DNA of 64,000 nucleotides, taken from the NCBI GenBank assembly GCA_035318985.1, contig DATHDP010000130.1, positions 1 to 64,000 of the forward strand, written 5' to 3'. A program made the position numbers and the translations under genes. The notes beneath the pieces are model-generated. The model was not told where the DNA came from. It worked only from the letters and a program-made list of their open reading frames with translations, and ran no database searches. Origin of the DNA: VBAS01 sp035318985. Its GTDB lineage: Bacteria > Bacteroidota > Bacteroidia > Chitinophagales > Chitinophagaceae. Position 1 is the first letter of the stretch, and the number at the start of each line of letters is the position of its first letter. Shown here one piece after another: positions 63,701 to 64,000 of this stretch.

Positions 63701-64000
63701 TTAAAAACCCGAATCATTCATCCATTCCACAAAGCGTTGTAACCATTGTGAAACCGGGCCTTTATTGTTTTTTCTCAAACCAAAACCATGACCGGCATTG
63801 GAATAAATATGCAGTTCAGCCGGCACTCCGGCTTTTTTATATTTTAAATAAACCTGTGCAATACCTTCTGAAATATCTGCACGATCATTAAAACCACCAA
63901 GAATAAAAAGAGGAGGAGCATTTTTTGCCACTTCAAATCTTGATGACCCGCCCGGGTAGATCAATGCCTGGAAGGCGGGTCTCGAATTCATTCGCTCAAT
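63701..64000 (-). CDS. Alpha/beta-hydrolase esterase, C-terminal part (cut by window end)
   Basis: The frame is open to the end of the window, so the N-terminus lies beyond it. About 99 C-terminal residues are visible: FQALIYPGG, APPLFILGGFNDRAD (acidic residue of the triad), AELHIYSNAGHGFG (catalytic His) and WLQRFVEWM. This ending is typical of acetyl-xylan and related carbohydrate esterases. It converges with the small lipoprotein gene. Confidence 0.85.
   Translation of the reverse strand: MERMNSRPAFQALIYPGGSSRFEVAKNAPPLFILGGFNDRADISEGIAQVYLKYKKAGVPAELHIYSNAGHGFGLRKNNKGPVSQWLQRFVEWMNDSGF

Noticed and set aside
1..64000. CRISPR array, prophage, insertion sequence or tRNA/rRNA
   Set aside because: No regularly spaced repeats, transposase, integrase or phage structural genes and no RNA-gene pattern were seen on either strand.

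Overview
The window looks like a chromosomal segment of a member of the Bacteroidota, most plausibly family Chitinophagaceae or a close relative. The reasons are AT-rich DNA, a SusC/SusD pair, Bacteroidota-type lipoproteins, scarce Shine-Dalgarno sequences, scattered TAnnTTTG -7-like boxes, and a zeaxanthin-type carotenoid operon with an ECF sigma factor. No rRNA, tRNA, CRISPR array or insertion sequence was seen. The assignment is inference from gene content; no database search was possible.

Region 1 (about 1-32.1 kb) is a surface polysaccharide locus of the ABC-transporter type. It begins inside rmlA, then has sugar-nucleotide enzymes (an epimerase, gmd, fcl, a WbpB-like dehydrogenase and a WbpD-like acyltransferase), a Wzm-like permease and a Wzt-like ATPase with a C-terminal extension. 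About ten glycosyltransferases or glycosyltransferase-like proteins follow, with at least five methyltransferases (including TylF- and FkbM-type), an asparagine synthetase, a deacetylase, a formyltransferase and a CpsB-type phosphatase. Three genes run against the main direction: a nucleotidyltransferase-HAD fusion with its kinase (14.2-16.1 kb), and a polytopic membrane protein (25.0-26.4 kb). A decayed partial copy of the TylF-type methyltransferase gene lies just upstream of the intact one.

Region 2 (32.1-38.4 kb) is a carotenoid operon: a MerR/B12-binding regulator of the CarH type, an ECF sigma factor, crtI, crtB, idi, crtZ and crtY. The predicted product is zeaxanthin; crtE is not in the window. 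A perfect 9-bp inverted repeat overlaps a TAACTTTG box directly upstream of the sigma gene and is a candidate CarH operator.

Region 3 (38.4-64 kb) is a sugar and sugar-acid utilisation locus. XylA and a Gfo/Idh/MocA oxidoreductase come first. A long minus-strand block read from an AraC regulator holds gluconokinase, RraA-like, enolase-like, BASS transporter, RraA-like, enolase-like, Gfo/Idh/MocA, SGNH esterase and DJ-1/PfpI genes. Divergently there are susC, susD, an IlvD/Edd dehydratase, an SMP-30 lactonase, an esterase, an FAH-family enzyme and a GntP transporter. Both RraA-like proteins carry Sec signal peptides, and both enolase-family proteins and one Gfo/Idh protein carry twin-arginine signals. 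This suggests that part of a sugar oxidation, dehydration and aldol-cleavage route works outside the cytoplasm, with products taken up by the BASS carrier, beside a conventional cytoplasmic route fed by GntP. This is the most unusual feature of the window and is a hypothesis from gene content and signal sequences.
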